Shown here: in pieces, positions 55,333-64,000 of the stretch
Layout of the letters: each line of letters begins with the position of its first letter
How positions within the stretch are numbered: position 1 is the stretch's first letter
DNA from: Marinobacter similis
GTDB taxonomy: Bacteria > Pseudomonadota > Gammaproteobacteria > Pseudomonadales > Oleiphilaceae
DNA: 64,000 nucleotides
Reading direction: 5' to 3'
Assembly (NCBI RefSeq): GCF_000830985.1
Contig: NZ_CP007151.1
Span: forward strand, 1,116,001 to 1,180,000
Made by a program: the position numbers and the translations under genes
Notes under the pieces: generated by a model
Database searches by the model: none
Told to the model about the DNA's origin: nothing
What the model saw: the letters and a program-made list of their open reading frames with translations, nothing else

Positions 55333-56459
55333 ATGGCGACAGTGGACGTTTTCATGCTGTGGGGATTGGCGTTAGTTACGGTGGTCGTGGCTTTGGCCAC
55401 GCTGTTGCCGATGCTGCGTCATCCGCACTGGATCATTCGCGGTTTCGATTTTCCCAGGCTGCAGTTGGCTGCGGTCGCTTTGGTGGTGCTAATACTGCAG
55501 CTTGCCCTGCTGGAGTTGGACCGCCCCCTCAGTTGGTTTCTGGTTGCGGCAACCGCACTCAGCCTTGGCTGTCAGTTGTGGTGGATTTTGCCCTATACCG
55601 TGCTTTGGCCTCGAGAGGTTAAAGCGGCCCGCCGAGGCGATCCGGATCGCACCATCACCATCCTGACTTCCAATGTGCTGACTCCCAATCGCAACGTCGG
55701 CGCCTGATCAGCCTTGTGGAGAAGCACCAGCCGGATGTACTGGTCACCCTGGAGTCGGATCAGTGGTGGGAGGATCAGCTGGCAGTGCTGAAATCCCGCA
55801 TGCCCTATACCATCCAATGTCCGCTGGATAATCTCTACGGCATGCACGTGTTCTCGCGGTTGCCGCTGGCCGAGGCGGAATGCCGCTTCCTGATCGAAGA
55901 CGATGTACCGTCCATGCACGCGCTGGTGGAGCTGCGTTCCGGCGAAAAGGTCCGGATTCATTTCCTGCATCCGGCGCCGCCAAGCCCGACCGAAAATCCG
56001 GAATCGGCAGAACGGGACGCGGAACTGGTAATTGTCGGTCGCAGTGTTGCCGACACTGACGAGCCGGTGATTGTCACCGGTGATCTCAACGACGTCGCCT
56101 GGTCGCCGACCACGCGTCTGTTTCGCAAGGTCAGTGGCCTGCTGGATCCGCGCGTCGGGCGGGGGCTTCACAGTACCTTTCATGCGGACTATCCGCTGCT
56201 GCGCTGGCCTCTGGATCATCTGTTCCACAGTGAGCATTTCACCCTGGTGTCGATTCAGCGCCTGCCATCCATCGGATCTGATCATTTTCCATTGCTCACC
56301 AGCCTGCGCTATGCCCCGGTGCGGGGGCAGGACCAAGAGCCGCTGCAAGGCAACAGAGATGATGATCAATGGGCGAAGGAGCTGGCCCGGGAACAAGGTG
56401 CCAGCAAACACGACGTGCCGGAACCCGGGCAGGGACCCGAAGAGATCAATCGCAAATAA
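55333..56459 (+). CDS. Membrane endonuclease/exonuclease/phosphatase (EEP) protein, frameshifted
   Basis: About 375 residues: three N-terminal helices, then an EEP domain. TITILTSNVLTPN is the first EEP strand with its Asn; the frame changes near 55703, where NVGA should continue LISLVEKHQPDVLVTLE with one base restored. The catalytic GDLND and IGSDHFPL (Ser-Asp-His) motifs lie in VIVTGDLNDVAW and later. Likely a phosphodiesterase or phosphatase facing the periplasm. The C-terminal 50 residues are polar and unstructured. Confidence 0.8.
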
Positions 56460-56471
56460 GGAGCGCCGGAT

Positions 56472-57191
56472 ATGGACTGGATATCACAGCATCACGACAG
56501 CCTGACAGCACTCACTTCAATTGGAACCCTGCTGATCTGGCTGGTCTATGCTCAGCTTCTCTACAAGGGCTACCGACGCCAGCGCCGGCCCCGGCTGATC
56601 ATCAATCGCGGAAAGCGTAAGGACATTAATGCGCTCTGCATCATCAGCAACATGAGCGCAGAGCCTGTGTTCATTGAATACATCGTCGCGGAGCTGGAAA
56701 CCTCCCGTGGCAGCATCGTCATGGACGTCACGGATTTCGAGCGGGACTATTTCGAGCGGGGCTATGGTGACCAGGGCGAAGGCGACGAGCAGCACGAGCC
56801 GGATGAGATCCCGGATCGCGTGCGCGACAATACCCGGCAGGGGCCTGTACAGCCGGGTGATTTCCTGCACATCGGGACATTTCAGAATATTGTTCGGCGT
56901 ATGGCCAGGCAAGCCAAGATCGAGATGCAGGGTTTTCTGCCCGCCGGTGACCTTGAATTCGAGCGGCTGACCATTCAACTGATCGGAATCTACGGCCCGG
57001 AAGACCTGCCCATGGGGGCTGAGCGCAGCTTCACTCTGCGCGCCAAAGGCGAGCAGTGCGACCTGGCACCACAGACCTGGGACACCAAGCACAAGAATTC
57101 CCGCCGGCAAAGGCACAGGCTGCGCGACAAGCTGGAGCAACTCAACCGTTCGCCTTTCACTGTATCCCCAACGTTACAGGAATCTAATTGA
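56472..57191 (+). CDS. Membrane-anchored hypothetical protein
   Basis: A 239-residue protein with one N-terminal helix (LTSIGTLLIWLVYAQLLY) and a beta-rich soluble remainder (LCIISNMSAEPVFIEYIVAE, FERLTIQLIGIYGPEDL). The tail is basic. No domain recognised. It begins 12 bases after the EEP gene, so both are probably one transcript. Confidence 0.65.
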   Translation: MDWISQHHDSLTALTSIGTLLIWLVYAQLLYKGYRRQRRPRLIINRGKRKDINALCIISNMSAEPVFIEYIVAELETSRGSIVMDVTDFERDYFERGYGDQGEGDEQHEPDEIPDRVRDNTRQGPVQPGDFLHIGTFQNIVRRMARQAKIEMQGFLPAGDLEFERLTIQLIGIYGPEDLPMGAERSFTLRAKGEQCDLAPQTWDTKHKNSRRQRHRLRDKLEQLNRSPFTVSPTLQESN

Positions 57192-57335
57192 GCACAGTCA
57201 AAATCGTGGTTTTGGCTCCAAGCGAGTGTGCTACGCTTATTTTCCAACGCCAGCGGAATGGCAGGCTTTACAGTAACTGTCGTCCTCTTCGGTGTGAACG
57301 ATGATCGAAAAACCAATGGTTCAGGAGGCCTCACA

Positions 57336-57659
57336 ATGGAAGCGAAATCCAGTCAGGACGAATACAACCAGGTTAAGAAAGATCTGCAGCAGCTGCGTGA
57401 AGATTTGGCGACGCTCACAAAGGCTGTATCTGATGGCCAGAAGAGCAACATCAGCAGTCTCCGGGACGAGATCCGTCGGGAAAGCCAAGAGGCGTTTGAT
57501 CAGGTTCGACAGAAGGGCAACGACGCCTTCAATCGGGCCCGGGATGCCGGCGACAAAGCCGTGCATGACGTTGAGCACAAAATAGAAGAACGTCCCTTCC
57601 TGAGCATTGTTCTCATGTTTCTGGCGGGGGTTCTGGTTGGCAAGTTGCTTGATCGCTAA
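57336..57659 (+). CDS. ElaB/YqjD-type (DUF883) membrane protein
   Basis: A 107-residue protein: long amphipathic helix with coiled-coil character (QVKKDLQQLREDLATLTKAV) then a C-terminal helix, RPFLSIVLMFLAGVLVGKLL. E. coli YqjD and ElaB have this plan and bind ribosomes at the membrane in stationary phase. AGGAGG lies eight bases upstream of the ATG. The next gene starts two bases later, as with yqjD-yqjE. Confidence 0.8.
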   Translation: MEAKSSQDEYNQVKKDLQQLREDLATLTKAVSDGQKSNISSLRDEIRRESQEAFDQVRQKGNDAFNRARDAGDKAVHDVEHKIEERPFLSIVLMFLAGVLVGKLLDR

Positions 57660-57661
57660 CC

Positions 57662-58186
57662 ATGCTTGACTCCGCCCAAGCCAAACTGCAGGGGGCCGTA
57701 CGCAAGGCAATTGCTGCGCTGACAGCATTCCTGCTGTCGATGGTATTGCTGACGGCCCTGCTCATCACCGGGTTTTACCTGTTGATTCAGGCCGCCATCC
57801 TGGCATTGTCGCCATACATTGGTGAGGCTGCTGCAATGGCCTCTGTCGGAGTTTTGTGCATGTTGTTGCTGGGGGTGTTCTTCTGGCGCATGACCAGCAC
57901 CCCGAGTACTTCCGCAAAAAAGGGAGGTACGGACTCGCGCGGCGAATCTTCAGTTGAGGCCTTACGGGGGTTGATTCGCAATAACCCTCTGGAGGCGGCA
58001 CTGACTGCCTTTGCGGTTGGTGTTGCCCAGCAGGGCGATCCACGGCTCCGGTCCCTTTTAATGAAGGGCGGCATGGAGTTGATGAAAGAAGCGGAAGCCG
58101 ATGCGCATTCTCAGTCCGAGCCAAAATCTCAGCCCGAGTCAGAACCCGAAGATACAGCAGCCGCTGCACCCGGCACGGCTGATTAG
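57662..58186 (+). CDS. YqjE-like / phage-holin-family membrane protein
   Basis: A 174-residue protein with two central helices (FLLSMVLLTALLITGFYLLI and AMASVGVLCMLLLGVFFW), flanked by polar tails; the C-terminal half has RNNPLEAALTAFAVGVAQQG, a further weakly hydrophobic helix, and ends in an acidic Ser/Glu/Pro tail. It corresponds in position and plan to YqjE. Function unknown. Confidence 0.72.
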   Translation: MLDSAQAKLQGAVRKAIAALTAFLLSMVLLTALLITGFYLLIQAAILALSPYIGEAAAMASVGVLCMLLLGVFFWRMTSTPSTSAKKGGTDSRGESSVEALRGLIRNNPLEAALTAFAVGVAQQGDPRLRSLLMKGGMELMKEAEADAHSQSEPKSQPESEPEDTAAAAPGTAD

Positions 58187-58217
58187 GAATCCGGTTCTAC
58201 CCTCCGATAAATAGCCT

Positions 58218-58370
58218 CTAGCAGGCTTGACCGATTGCTGAGGTTTTCGGTCCGTGGCTGTGATGATCGGTGTTTTTGAGCGCTTGAACACAACGCCATA
58301 AGGCGTACCCGATAAGTCCCAGTCCCAGTCCCAGTGCCGCCAACAGCGCGTGTCCGGTCGCTGTAGTCAT
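58218..58370 (-). CDS. Fifty-residue single-helix membrane protein
   Basis: Starts MTTATGHALLAALGLG with GAGGAG eight bases upstream of the ATG. One helix contains a run of Gly-Leu repeats (LGLGLGLIGYALW) encoded by three tandem copies of a TCCCAG hexamer (plus strand). The tail is His-rich. Too small for function prediction. Converges on the YqjE-like gene. Confidence 0.6.
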   Translation of the reverse strand: MTTATGHALLAALGLGLGLIGYALWRCVQALKNTDHHSHGPKTSAIGQAC

Positions 58371-58389
58371 AAAGCTCCTCTCGGCCGAG

Positions 58390-59561
58390 TTACTTACCCA
58401 GCAATTCGCCGATCGCGCGTAGATTGACAACATGATCACACAGGGACTTAGTGATCATCAGAATCGGGGTGGCCACAATCAAACCAATGCCCAAAGCCAG
58501 CCCCAGAACAGCAAGCCGATAAAGATGGCGACCGCGTTAAGACTGGAAATGTAACTGGTCAGCCAGGGGGTAAGCAGGTTGCCCTGAATGCTGGTAATCA
58601 GCAGCGAGGTGCCGGCGATAATGATGGCGTTATCTAACGCACCAAACTGGATGAATCCGGCCAGGCCGGTGCCGATGAACACCAGGAACGGCCCAAGGTA
58701 GGGAACGCCGCTGGCGATACCCGCCACGACACCCCACAGGGCTGCCTGTTCAACGCCCAGGCCAAGAAACGCCAGCCAGGTCAGAACTCCAACAAACAGT
58801 GCACCGATCACCATCACGAACAGGAAGCGGCGGATCTGGTGGTGCAGGTCATCCATGATTCTGGCTGCCTTGCGCATACGGCCAAATGAGGGGCCAGATA
58901 TCCGCACCACCTTGCGCCGGTACAGTGAGCCAACGGCAAGTAGGAAATACACCAGCAGCAACACTGAGAAAAACTGCGAGATGAGAATCAGGGCGGCAGG
59001 CGAGCCCTTGATGACGTAAGCCTGGATATCCATGGGCTTGTCCACCACCCGCACTGGCGTGATGCCCGGCTGGTTTGAGATGGCGTCTTGTTGATCCTTG
59101 GCCGCGGTCTCTTCGATCTGCTTCGCGGCGGTTTGCGCCTTTTCCATGATGCTTTCTTCAGTGTCCCGGCTGCGAGCTTCTTTGCGCTGGAACTCCTGAA
59201 TGGCTACCGGAACCTTATCCAGCATGGCCATGGCTTCCTGCTTAAGGGGCGTGCCTGCGGCCGCAATGACACCAATAAGAGATGACATGACGATGGCAGC
59301 GCCGAGAGGACGAGGAATACGTACCCGATCAAGCAGCGAAACCAGCGGATCCAGGGCGTAACTGATCAAAACTGCAACGACCAGGGGTAGCAGGACAGGT
59401 TGGGCCCAGTCGATGAAATAGAGTGTGGCAATACTGGCCAGCACGATAAGCGCCACACTGCGGATGCTGATGGCGTCGATTAACGGTGCTTGTGACGGCT
59501 GAGCATCGGGCTCTATCTTGCTGTGGCCATTGCTCTGGTCTGTGCTTCTTCCATCCGTCAT
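58390..59561 (-). CDS. AI-2E family (PerM) permease, frameshifted
   Basis: About 390 residues with seven or eight helices and a central polar insert (QRKEARSRDTEESIMEKAQT) in the periplasmic loop. VAGIASGVPYLGPFLVFIGT and LNAVAIFIGLLFWGW are family blocks. Near 58495 the frame changes: WGWL should continue LGIGLIVATPILMITKSL, ending NLRAIGELLGK, with one base restored. Despite the family name, members transport diverse substrates, including Na+/H+ exchange. Start at MTDGRST with AAGGA upstream. Confidence 0.85.
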
Positions 59562-59814
59562 TTCTGAATCCTTTCCCTGCAGGCTGGTGCTGAGTTTAGC
59601 GCGCTTCGAGAAGGCCGGCATGTTAGTGGATTAGTTCAGCAGGGCTCAATGAAGATGCCATCGGCAGGCACAAGTGTGTACAAAGTTTAATCAGTCGTGG
59701 TTGGCGTATGCACGCCGTAGCCACAGCGCAGGGCGGTACCATTGCCCTGACGATGGAAGGTGGCGCGTTGATGATCGAAGATGCCAAAGGCTCTCAAGTC
59801 AGAGAGCTGGAATC

Positions 59815-59847
59815 AAAAAGACGGCCTGAATGGGCCGTCTTTTTTTG
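59815..59847. terminator. Bidirectional intrinsic terminator
   Basis: AAAAAGACGGCC (59815-59826) pairs with GGCCGTCTTTTT (59833-59844), loop of six bases, with T-runs on both strands. It ends the GGDEF gene read leftward. Upstream on the plus strand, 59600-59814, no gene is recognised, though the reading frame through ALMIEDAKGSQVRELESK looks protein-like and could be the end of a broken gene. Confidence 0.85.
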
Positions 59848-59858
59848 CCTGTCAGGGC

Positions 59859-60820
59859 TCAGCGGGTGGCGTCTCTTTTGCCTTCGTACATGCGCGCATC
59901 GGCCTCTGCCTTCATCGCGTCAATGCTGACGACTGACCCCGGAGGGTGGGATACTGAACCAACACTGTAGCGGATGTTATACCCCCGTTTTTCGGTCTGA
60001 TTCAGGCTTTCGATCTGACTGGCGAAGCGTTCAAGTACAAGTGCAACGGCGCTCTCGTCGGTATCAGTCAAGAGTGCAGCAAACTCATCGCCTCCGATGC
60101 GCGCAAAGACATCAGAATCCCGGAAGCTTCTCCGCATCACGTTCGCGAAGCTGATCAGGCGCGGTCGCCCTCGGCATGGCCGAACTGGTCATTGATTAGC
60201 TTGAATTCGTTCAGGTCGAACAGGAGAAAGGTTACCGGCCAGTTCTTTCTGCGGCAGACATGGAGCGCATGCTCCCCCAGCGTGGTAAAGCCTCGCCGGT
60301 TCGATATCAGTGTTAGCTCATCCAGGGTTGCTAACTGCACGGCGGCAATTTCCTGTTCTGCCATGGTTGCAAGGTCCTGCAGCAATTGCAGATCTTCTTG
60401 CTCCAGCTCCCGCGGTTCATTATCGATAAGGCAAAGTGTCGCGAGTTTGCTGCCATTGGACATACGTAACGGGCAGCCCGCGTAAAATCGAATATTCGGC
60501 TCGCCCAGAACCAGTGGGTTGTTTTTGAATCGCTCGTCTTCGAGAGCATCGGGAACGATAAAAGGTTTATCTCCGAGGATGGTATGGCCACAGAAAGAAA
60601 TGGTCCGAGGTGTCTGATCTGCCTCCAGACCCTGCTTAGATTTGAACCATTGCCGATCGTCGTCGATGAGGGCGACGAGAGAGATGGGTACGCTGAACAT
60701 GCGCTTGGCCATCCGGGTTAAGCGATCAAATCGCTCCTCCGGTACCGAATCCAATATTTGCAAAGCACGAAGGGTTTCAAGCCGCGTGTCTTCGTTAATT
60801 GGGAGTTTCGGTTCGATCAT
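59859..60820 (-). CDS. GAF-GGDEF diguanylate cyclase, frameshifted
   Basis: About 320 residues. An N-terminal GAF domain (LVALIDDDRQWFKSKQGLEA, FYAGCPLRMSNGSKLATLCL) precedes a GGDEF domain with DELTLISNRRGF, FDLNEFKLINDQFGHAEGD and ARIGGDEFAALL. Near 60160 the frame changes in EGDRA; with one base restored it reads LISFANVMRRSFRDSDVF. Cyclic di-GMP synthesis is likely, triggered by a small ligand or redox cue at the GAF. Lone gene with a terminator behind it. Confidence 0.85.
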
Positions 60821-61078
60821 CTGAAATCCTGGGTGTTGCCGTCTCTCATGGCCAAGCCGACGAGGAAAGCAGAAGGCTGAAGATAAAATGTAACTTTCCT
60901 ACACATTAAATGAAAGAATAAAGTTGATATGGGTGGCTTAGTCGTTTTGCGTCGATGAGGGCAAAGCTGCGGCGATGGGGCATAGTTAAGAGCAAGGTTG
61001 GCATCGGTTCGTGTGCGATTCGTGCTAGGCTCGGCGGCAGTAACACACAGAACTACCTACTGGAGCATTGAAATCAAT

Positions 61079-61462
61079 ATGACCACCGAATCGCTGGAGC
61101 AAATCCTCGGCATGGATGGCGAAGAACGCTACGACTACTTCCTGAATGAAGTGCTCGAAGAGCGCGAGATCTGGATTCTCGTCAATGGCGACAGCCACTT
61201 CCTGAAGCTGGAGTCAGAGGACGAAGGCGTGGCGTATTTGCCGGTTTGGCCCAGCGCGGTTTTTGCCGCAGCGTACGGCAATGATTCCGACGACCTGTCG
61301 CCTAAAAGCATCTCCCTCCCTGACTTCTTCAAGAAGTGGGTGCCGGGCCTGACCAAAGACGGTTTGGAAATCGGGGTTTTCCCTGGCGCTGATGACACCC
61401 TGTGGATCACCGAGCCTGAAGAGTTGAAGCGCGACCTCCAGGACGAGTTGTCGAACTTCTAA
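61079..61462 (+). CDS. DUF2750 protein
   Basis: A 127-residue acidic protein. EERYDYFLNEVLEEREIWIL, YLPVWPSAVFAAAYG and ISLPDFFKKWVPGL with VFPGADDTLWIT match DUF2750, of unknown role. The 259 bases upstream hold no gene; TTGATA around 60932 could be part of a promoter. Forty-five bases precede the metallopeptidase. Confidence 0.82.
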   Translation: MTTESLEQILGMDGEERYDYFLNEVLEEREIWILVNGDSHFLKLESEDEGVAYLPVWPSAVFAAAYGNDSDDLSPKSISLPDFFKKWVPGLTKDGLEIGVFPGADDTLWITEPEELKRDLQDELSNF

Positions 61463-61507
61463 AGCCGCCTACACTGGGATGATTCCCTATTCAGGAGTAA
61501 TGGCAGC

Positions 61508-62468
61508 ATGCTGGTTTTCTCCAATCCCGTGGGCTCCGGCTCACTCTGGTTCGATAATCTGGCCACCGCCGAGGGTACGCCCGTCGGCTACGATCCCCAG
61601 GCCAGGGCCTTCCTGCCGGTGCGGCCATTCTGTGCCAACCGGGAAGTCATCGGTTGCAACTGGATTGCGCCGAAAGAGGGCGCCTTCTGCGCTCCTGTGC
61701 CATGACAGCGCTGGCGCCGGACCCGAGCATCCCCAACGCCATGCATAACTGGCTGAAACCGAAGCCGCCAAACGCTGGGTGATCGACAACCTGGGCCGTT
61801 GGCATTGGTTTCGCCCGGAAGATCCCGGAACTCGCCCGATTTTTCACATGTTGGCCGAAGGCCTGACCCCGGTCGCCATGGGCCATGCCAATGGTGTGGT
61901 GACGATTGGCGTAGCCGAGGCGGATCCGGTGGTGCGAACCAGCCGGAGGGAGGCCCTGCAGGAACCCTACCGAACGATGGTGGGCCACATGCGCCATGAG
62001 ATTGCACACATGCTCTGGTGGCGGCTTAGTTTGCGGGAAGACTTTCTGGAGGCATTTCGCGAGAAGTTTGGCGATGAGCGTGCTGACTATACGGCGGCAC
62101 TGCAGCGCCATTACCACGATGGACCTCCACCGGATTGGCGGACCTCTTACCTGACTTCCTATGCCTCTGCCCATCCGCACGAAGATTGGGCTGAAACCGC
62201 GGCCCATCTATTGCACCTGACCGACATTACCGACAGTGCCGTTGCCTCGGGCCTGTCATCCGAGGAAATGCCCGCCAACTGGGATCCATATTCGGAACCG
62301 GACACCGCACGATTGATCAATGTGGCCGCGTCACTCGCCATCCGTGTGAATCACATCAATCGCTCGATGGGGCTGTCGGATCTTTATCCCTTCGTGTTGT
62401 CGCAAGCGGCCCAGCGAAAGCTGGCGTTTGTGCACGACTGGTTACGGCGAGGTGCTCAGGGTCGGTGA
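61508..62468 (+). CDS. Zinc-ribbon plus zinc metallopeptidase, two frameshifts
   Basis: About 320 residues. Segment one (SGSLWFDNLATAEGTPVGYD) resembles the zinc-ribbon N terminus of the putative zinc-binding metallopeptidase family (DUF2248-like), with PFCANREVIGCNW and CAPC cysteines. The frame changes near 61694 (CAP to CAMTALAPDPSIPN) and again near 61763 (HNWL to ETEAAKRWVID). The catalytic HEIAHMLWW (HExxH) and downstream SAHPHEDWAET with the third ligand are intact. Both breaks fit one missing base. Confidence 0.8.
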
Positions 62469-62470
62469 GG

Positions 62471-62506
62471 TGTGGGCAAGAACTTGCCCACAAAAACTGT
62501 GGATAA
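62471..62506. promoter_or_regulatory. Hairpin and DnaA box after the metallopeptidase
   Basis: TGTGGGCAAG (62471-62480) pairs perfectly with CTTGCCCACA (62483-62492). Six bases further is TGTGGATAA (62498-62506), the reverse complement of the consensus DnaA box TTATCCACA. No T-run follows, so it is not a clear terminator. The rest of the gap to 62622 shows no gene. Confidence 0.5.
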
Positions 62507-62622
62507 CTCTGTTGGCATCGCAAGGACAGGTGCCCCGGGGCGCGTGAATGCAGGCGCTCCGGGAATGTGGCGGTTAAGTGACCAATCTCCTCTTGAGCAC
62601 AATTTCAGTGCAGTGGAACGGC

Positions 62623-63717
62623 TCAATGAATGCCGTAGCTTCGTTCCTGTTCGAAGCGAAAGTAGCCGGCCTCTTCTTCTTTTCGGATTGAGTCGGCTTC
62701 GGCGCCCAGAAAAGTGCGTCGCGCTTCCTTTAGGCGGCGCTGACGCTCCTCACCATTGTACTTAGCCGTGATTTCCTGCCGCTGCGCCATGTACTGATCA
62801 CCTGCTGCCCAGCGTTGGTCTCTCTTGCGATCCAGGCGGGCGAGATTTTCCACAGCCCGCTCACTGTAACCGAGACTTCGTCGAATCTCGGCAATTGCTT
62901 CTCGTCTTTGGTATGTGGGCATTTCCCGGAGCTCCTGCTGGCTGGCTTTCAGGAACTTGTTAGCGAAGGAGTCACCCATCGCCAGGCTCTGATTTGAAAT
63001 CGCTTCTTCAGGATAGGTCTGGTGGACCAACTGGCTGAGCTCCTCGAGTCGCTGGTTGAGAGGGCGTTCGGTATCTGAGGTGATGCGTTCCATGGCCTTT
63101 GCCATTTCGTAGTCTCGAATCTGGTGCTGCCAGAGCTCCTCCGCAACTTCTTTGCCGAAGATTTCTGAACGGTGTTGCATCAGGATTTCCATCCGGCTGT
63201 CCGGATCGAGTTGCTGAATGTCCTGCGCACCGGCGGCGTACCAGGCTTGGTATTCAAGGTGGTTCTCGGCAAGTTGCATGAGTTCCCCGGCCATTTCGGG
63301 AAAGGCCGCCTCCAACAGAGCTTGCATGGAAGCGCGCCAGTTTTCTGGCTGACTCTGACGCAGATATTCAAGGAGGGCGGTGATGAGATCGATTTGTCCC
63401 AGCCGGGTGTCGAGCTCCCGGCCGTGGTGTTCGCGCATGAGCGCAACGACCTGTTCGAACGTCAGGGACCCGTTGATTACGGTCGCACCTTCCAGCATCG
63501 CCTGATAGTCGATGGTGTCTGCTGTCGCTTTCATTTGCACAGGTTGCTCTGCGGGCGGTGCCGGCGGCGCTGATTCAGCCGCCTGTTCGGGCGATGGCGG
63601 TGTCTCGGCGTTGGCAGTCGGCGTGGCACTGGTTAGCCAGTAGGCAAGTGGCACCAGCACGCCCAACGAAAGACTAAGGCAAAGACTTTTGGCTGTTAGA
63701 TGTTTGCTCAGGATCAT
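62623..63717 (-). CDS. Lipase-specific foldase (lipase secretion chaperone)
   Basis: A 364-residue protein with an N-terminal transmembrane anchor (SLCLSLSLGVLVPLAYWL), a Pro/Ala/Glu linker, and a long helical periplasmic domain. It ends EARRTFLGAEADSIRKEEEA, close to the C-terminal helix of lipase foldases. The foldase folds its lipase in the periplasm before type II secretion. The neighbouring partial gene to the right, on the same strand, is most likely that lipase. Helix-rich Gln/Glu/Arg composition fits. Confidence 0.82.
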   Translation of the reverse strand: MILSKHLTAKSLCLSLSLGVLVPLAYWLTSATPTANAETPPSPEQAAESAPPAPPAEQPVQMKATADTIDYQAMLEGATVINGSLTFEQVVALMREHHGRELDTRLGQIDLITALLEYLRQSQPENWRASMQALLEAAFPEMAGELMQLAENHLEYQAWYAAGAQDIQQLDPDSRMEILMQHRSEIFGKEVAEELWQHQIRDYEMAKAMERITSDTERPLNQRLEELSQLVHQTYPEEAISNQSLAMGDSFANKFLKASQQELREMPTYQRREAIAEIRRSLGYSERAVENLARLDRKRDQRWAAGDQYMAQRQEITAKYNGEERQRRLKEARRTFLGAEADSIRKEEEAGYFRFEQERSYGIH

Positions 63718-63821
63718 AATCGCGTCGATGGTTTCTTGTTGTTAGGGCTGTCAGGAACCAGGGCCCGCCCTTTAGCGAACAGGGGCAGGCCTCTGGATGT
63801 GTCGAACGTTAGGCTTGCTCC

Positions 63822-63999
63822 TTAGTTATCGTACTGGGCGATGTAGTGGAAAATGGCCCCGTAGAAATTCCGGATGCGGAAGGTGGTATTGGGTATACCG
63901 ATCATATCCAGATGATCCTGATTGATCACCGCACCGCGCGAGGTCATCTGGGTCGGCGTTGGCTGGTTGATGTTGCTCACGTAGTCGGTATCGCTGTAG
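63822..63999 (-). CDS. C-terminal end of a probable triacylglycerol lipase
   Basis: Fifty-eight codons reach the right edge and stop at TAA (63822-63824). The sequence YVSNINQPTPTQMTSRGAVI, then NQDHLDMIGIP, includes a DHLDM segment that could hold the catalytic His of a secreted lipase. The foldase gene begins 104 bases downstream, the usual lipase-foldase order. Too little is visible to be certain; identity rests mainly on the neighbour. Confidence 0.55.
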   Translation of the reverse strand, partial: YSDTDYVSNINQPTPTQMTSRGAVINQDHLDMIGIPNTTFRIRNFYGAIFHYIAQYDN

Positions 64000-64000
64000 G

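Noticed and set aside
62472..62765. Plus-strand frame after the metallopeptidase
   Set aside because: Begins inside a hairpin, runs antisense into the lipase foldase gene and has no recognisable content.

Overview
The window looks like chromosome of a marine, heterotrophic gammaproteobacterium. Gene content and protein style (polyhydroxyalkanoate genes, TctCBA with TctDE, Exb/TonB-linked siderophore receptor with a PiuC-type dioxygenase, lipase plus lipase foldase, DUF3185, DUF2780, DUF3010) fit Marinobacter or a close relative. That assignment is inference from recognised families, not a database match. I see no rRNA, tRNA, CRISPR array, insertion sequence, integrase or prophage.

Layout. 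0-8.4 kb: end of an iron-type alcohol dehydrogenase, a chemoreceptor, a lipoprotein, then a minus-strand run (Nudix CoA pyrophosphatase, DUF2780, GST, membrane protein, RNase Z, PAS-GGDEF cyclase). 8.4-17.4 kb: YqeY-like protein, SDR, VWA-like and membrane J-domain proteins, MOSC and esterase, YbiA/NADAR, VOC, YtoQ, MDR oxidoreductase, TenA. 17.5-21.5 kb: a PHA block on the minus strand, phaZ-phaB-phaC, whose products make 3-hydroxyacyl-CoA, polymerise it and mobilise the polymer. 21.7-31.1 kb: small regulators and transporters, a large secreted lipoprotein hydrolase, a deoxyribosyltransferase, an AGMO-like membrane hydroxylase and a universal stress protein. 31.1-38.4 kb: a tricarboxylate-type uptake module. 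TctD/TctE and an extra periplasmic binding protein are read leftward; TctC-TctB-TctA and AbrB-like proteins are read rightward; a direct repeat suited to an OmpR-type regulator lies between. 38.4-47.7 kb: mostly small genes (SEC-C, DUF3010, MAPEG, deaminase, short 2OG oxygenase, homocysteine methyltransferase, LysR/DUF1127 pair, a 51-residue PEP-CTERM protein, HNH protein, threonine aldolase). 47.9-54.4 kb: an iron-uptake operon, exbB-exbD-exbD-tonB-receptor-FMN oxidase-piuC, behind a Fur-like site. 54.5-64 kb: an envelope gene string with a membrane EEP protein, a YqjD/YqjE-like pair, an AI-2E family permease, a GAF-GGDEF protein, a zinc metallopeptidase, and a lipase foldase next to the end of what is probably its lipase.

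The dominant oddity is technical or evolutionary: about twenty otherwise convincing genes are broken by frameshifts, and every one I could resolve behaves as a single missing base. They occur on both strands and in housekeeping-type genes, so residual deletion errors in the sequence are the simplest explanation. I therefore give each such gene its full span and state where the frame changes. An apparent kinase/binding-protein fusion at 31.1-33.6 kb is one such artefact.

The most interesting biology is the iron operon: its second ExbD has Asn where the proton-carrying Asp should be, and an FMN alpha-hydroxy-acid oxidase sits between receptor and dioxygenase. Next are the Tct sensor module with its own binding protein, the minimal PEP-CTERM protein, and paired DnaA boxes in front of an HNH gene.
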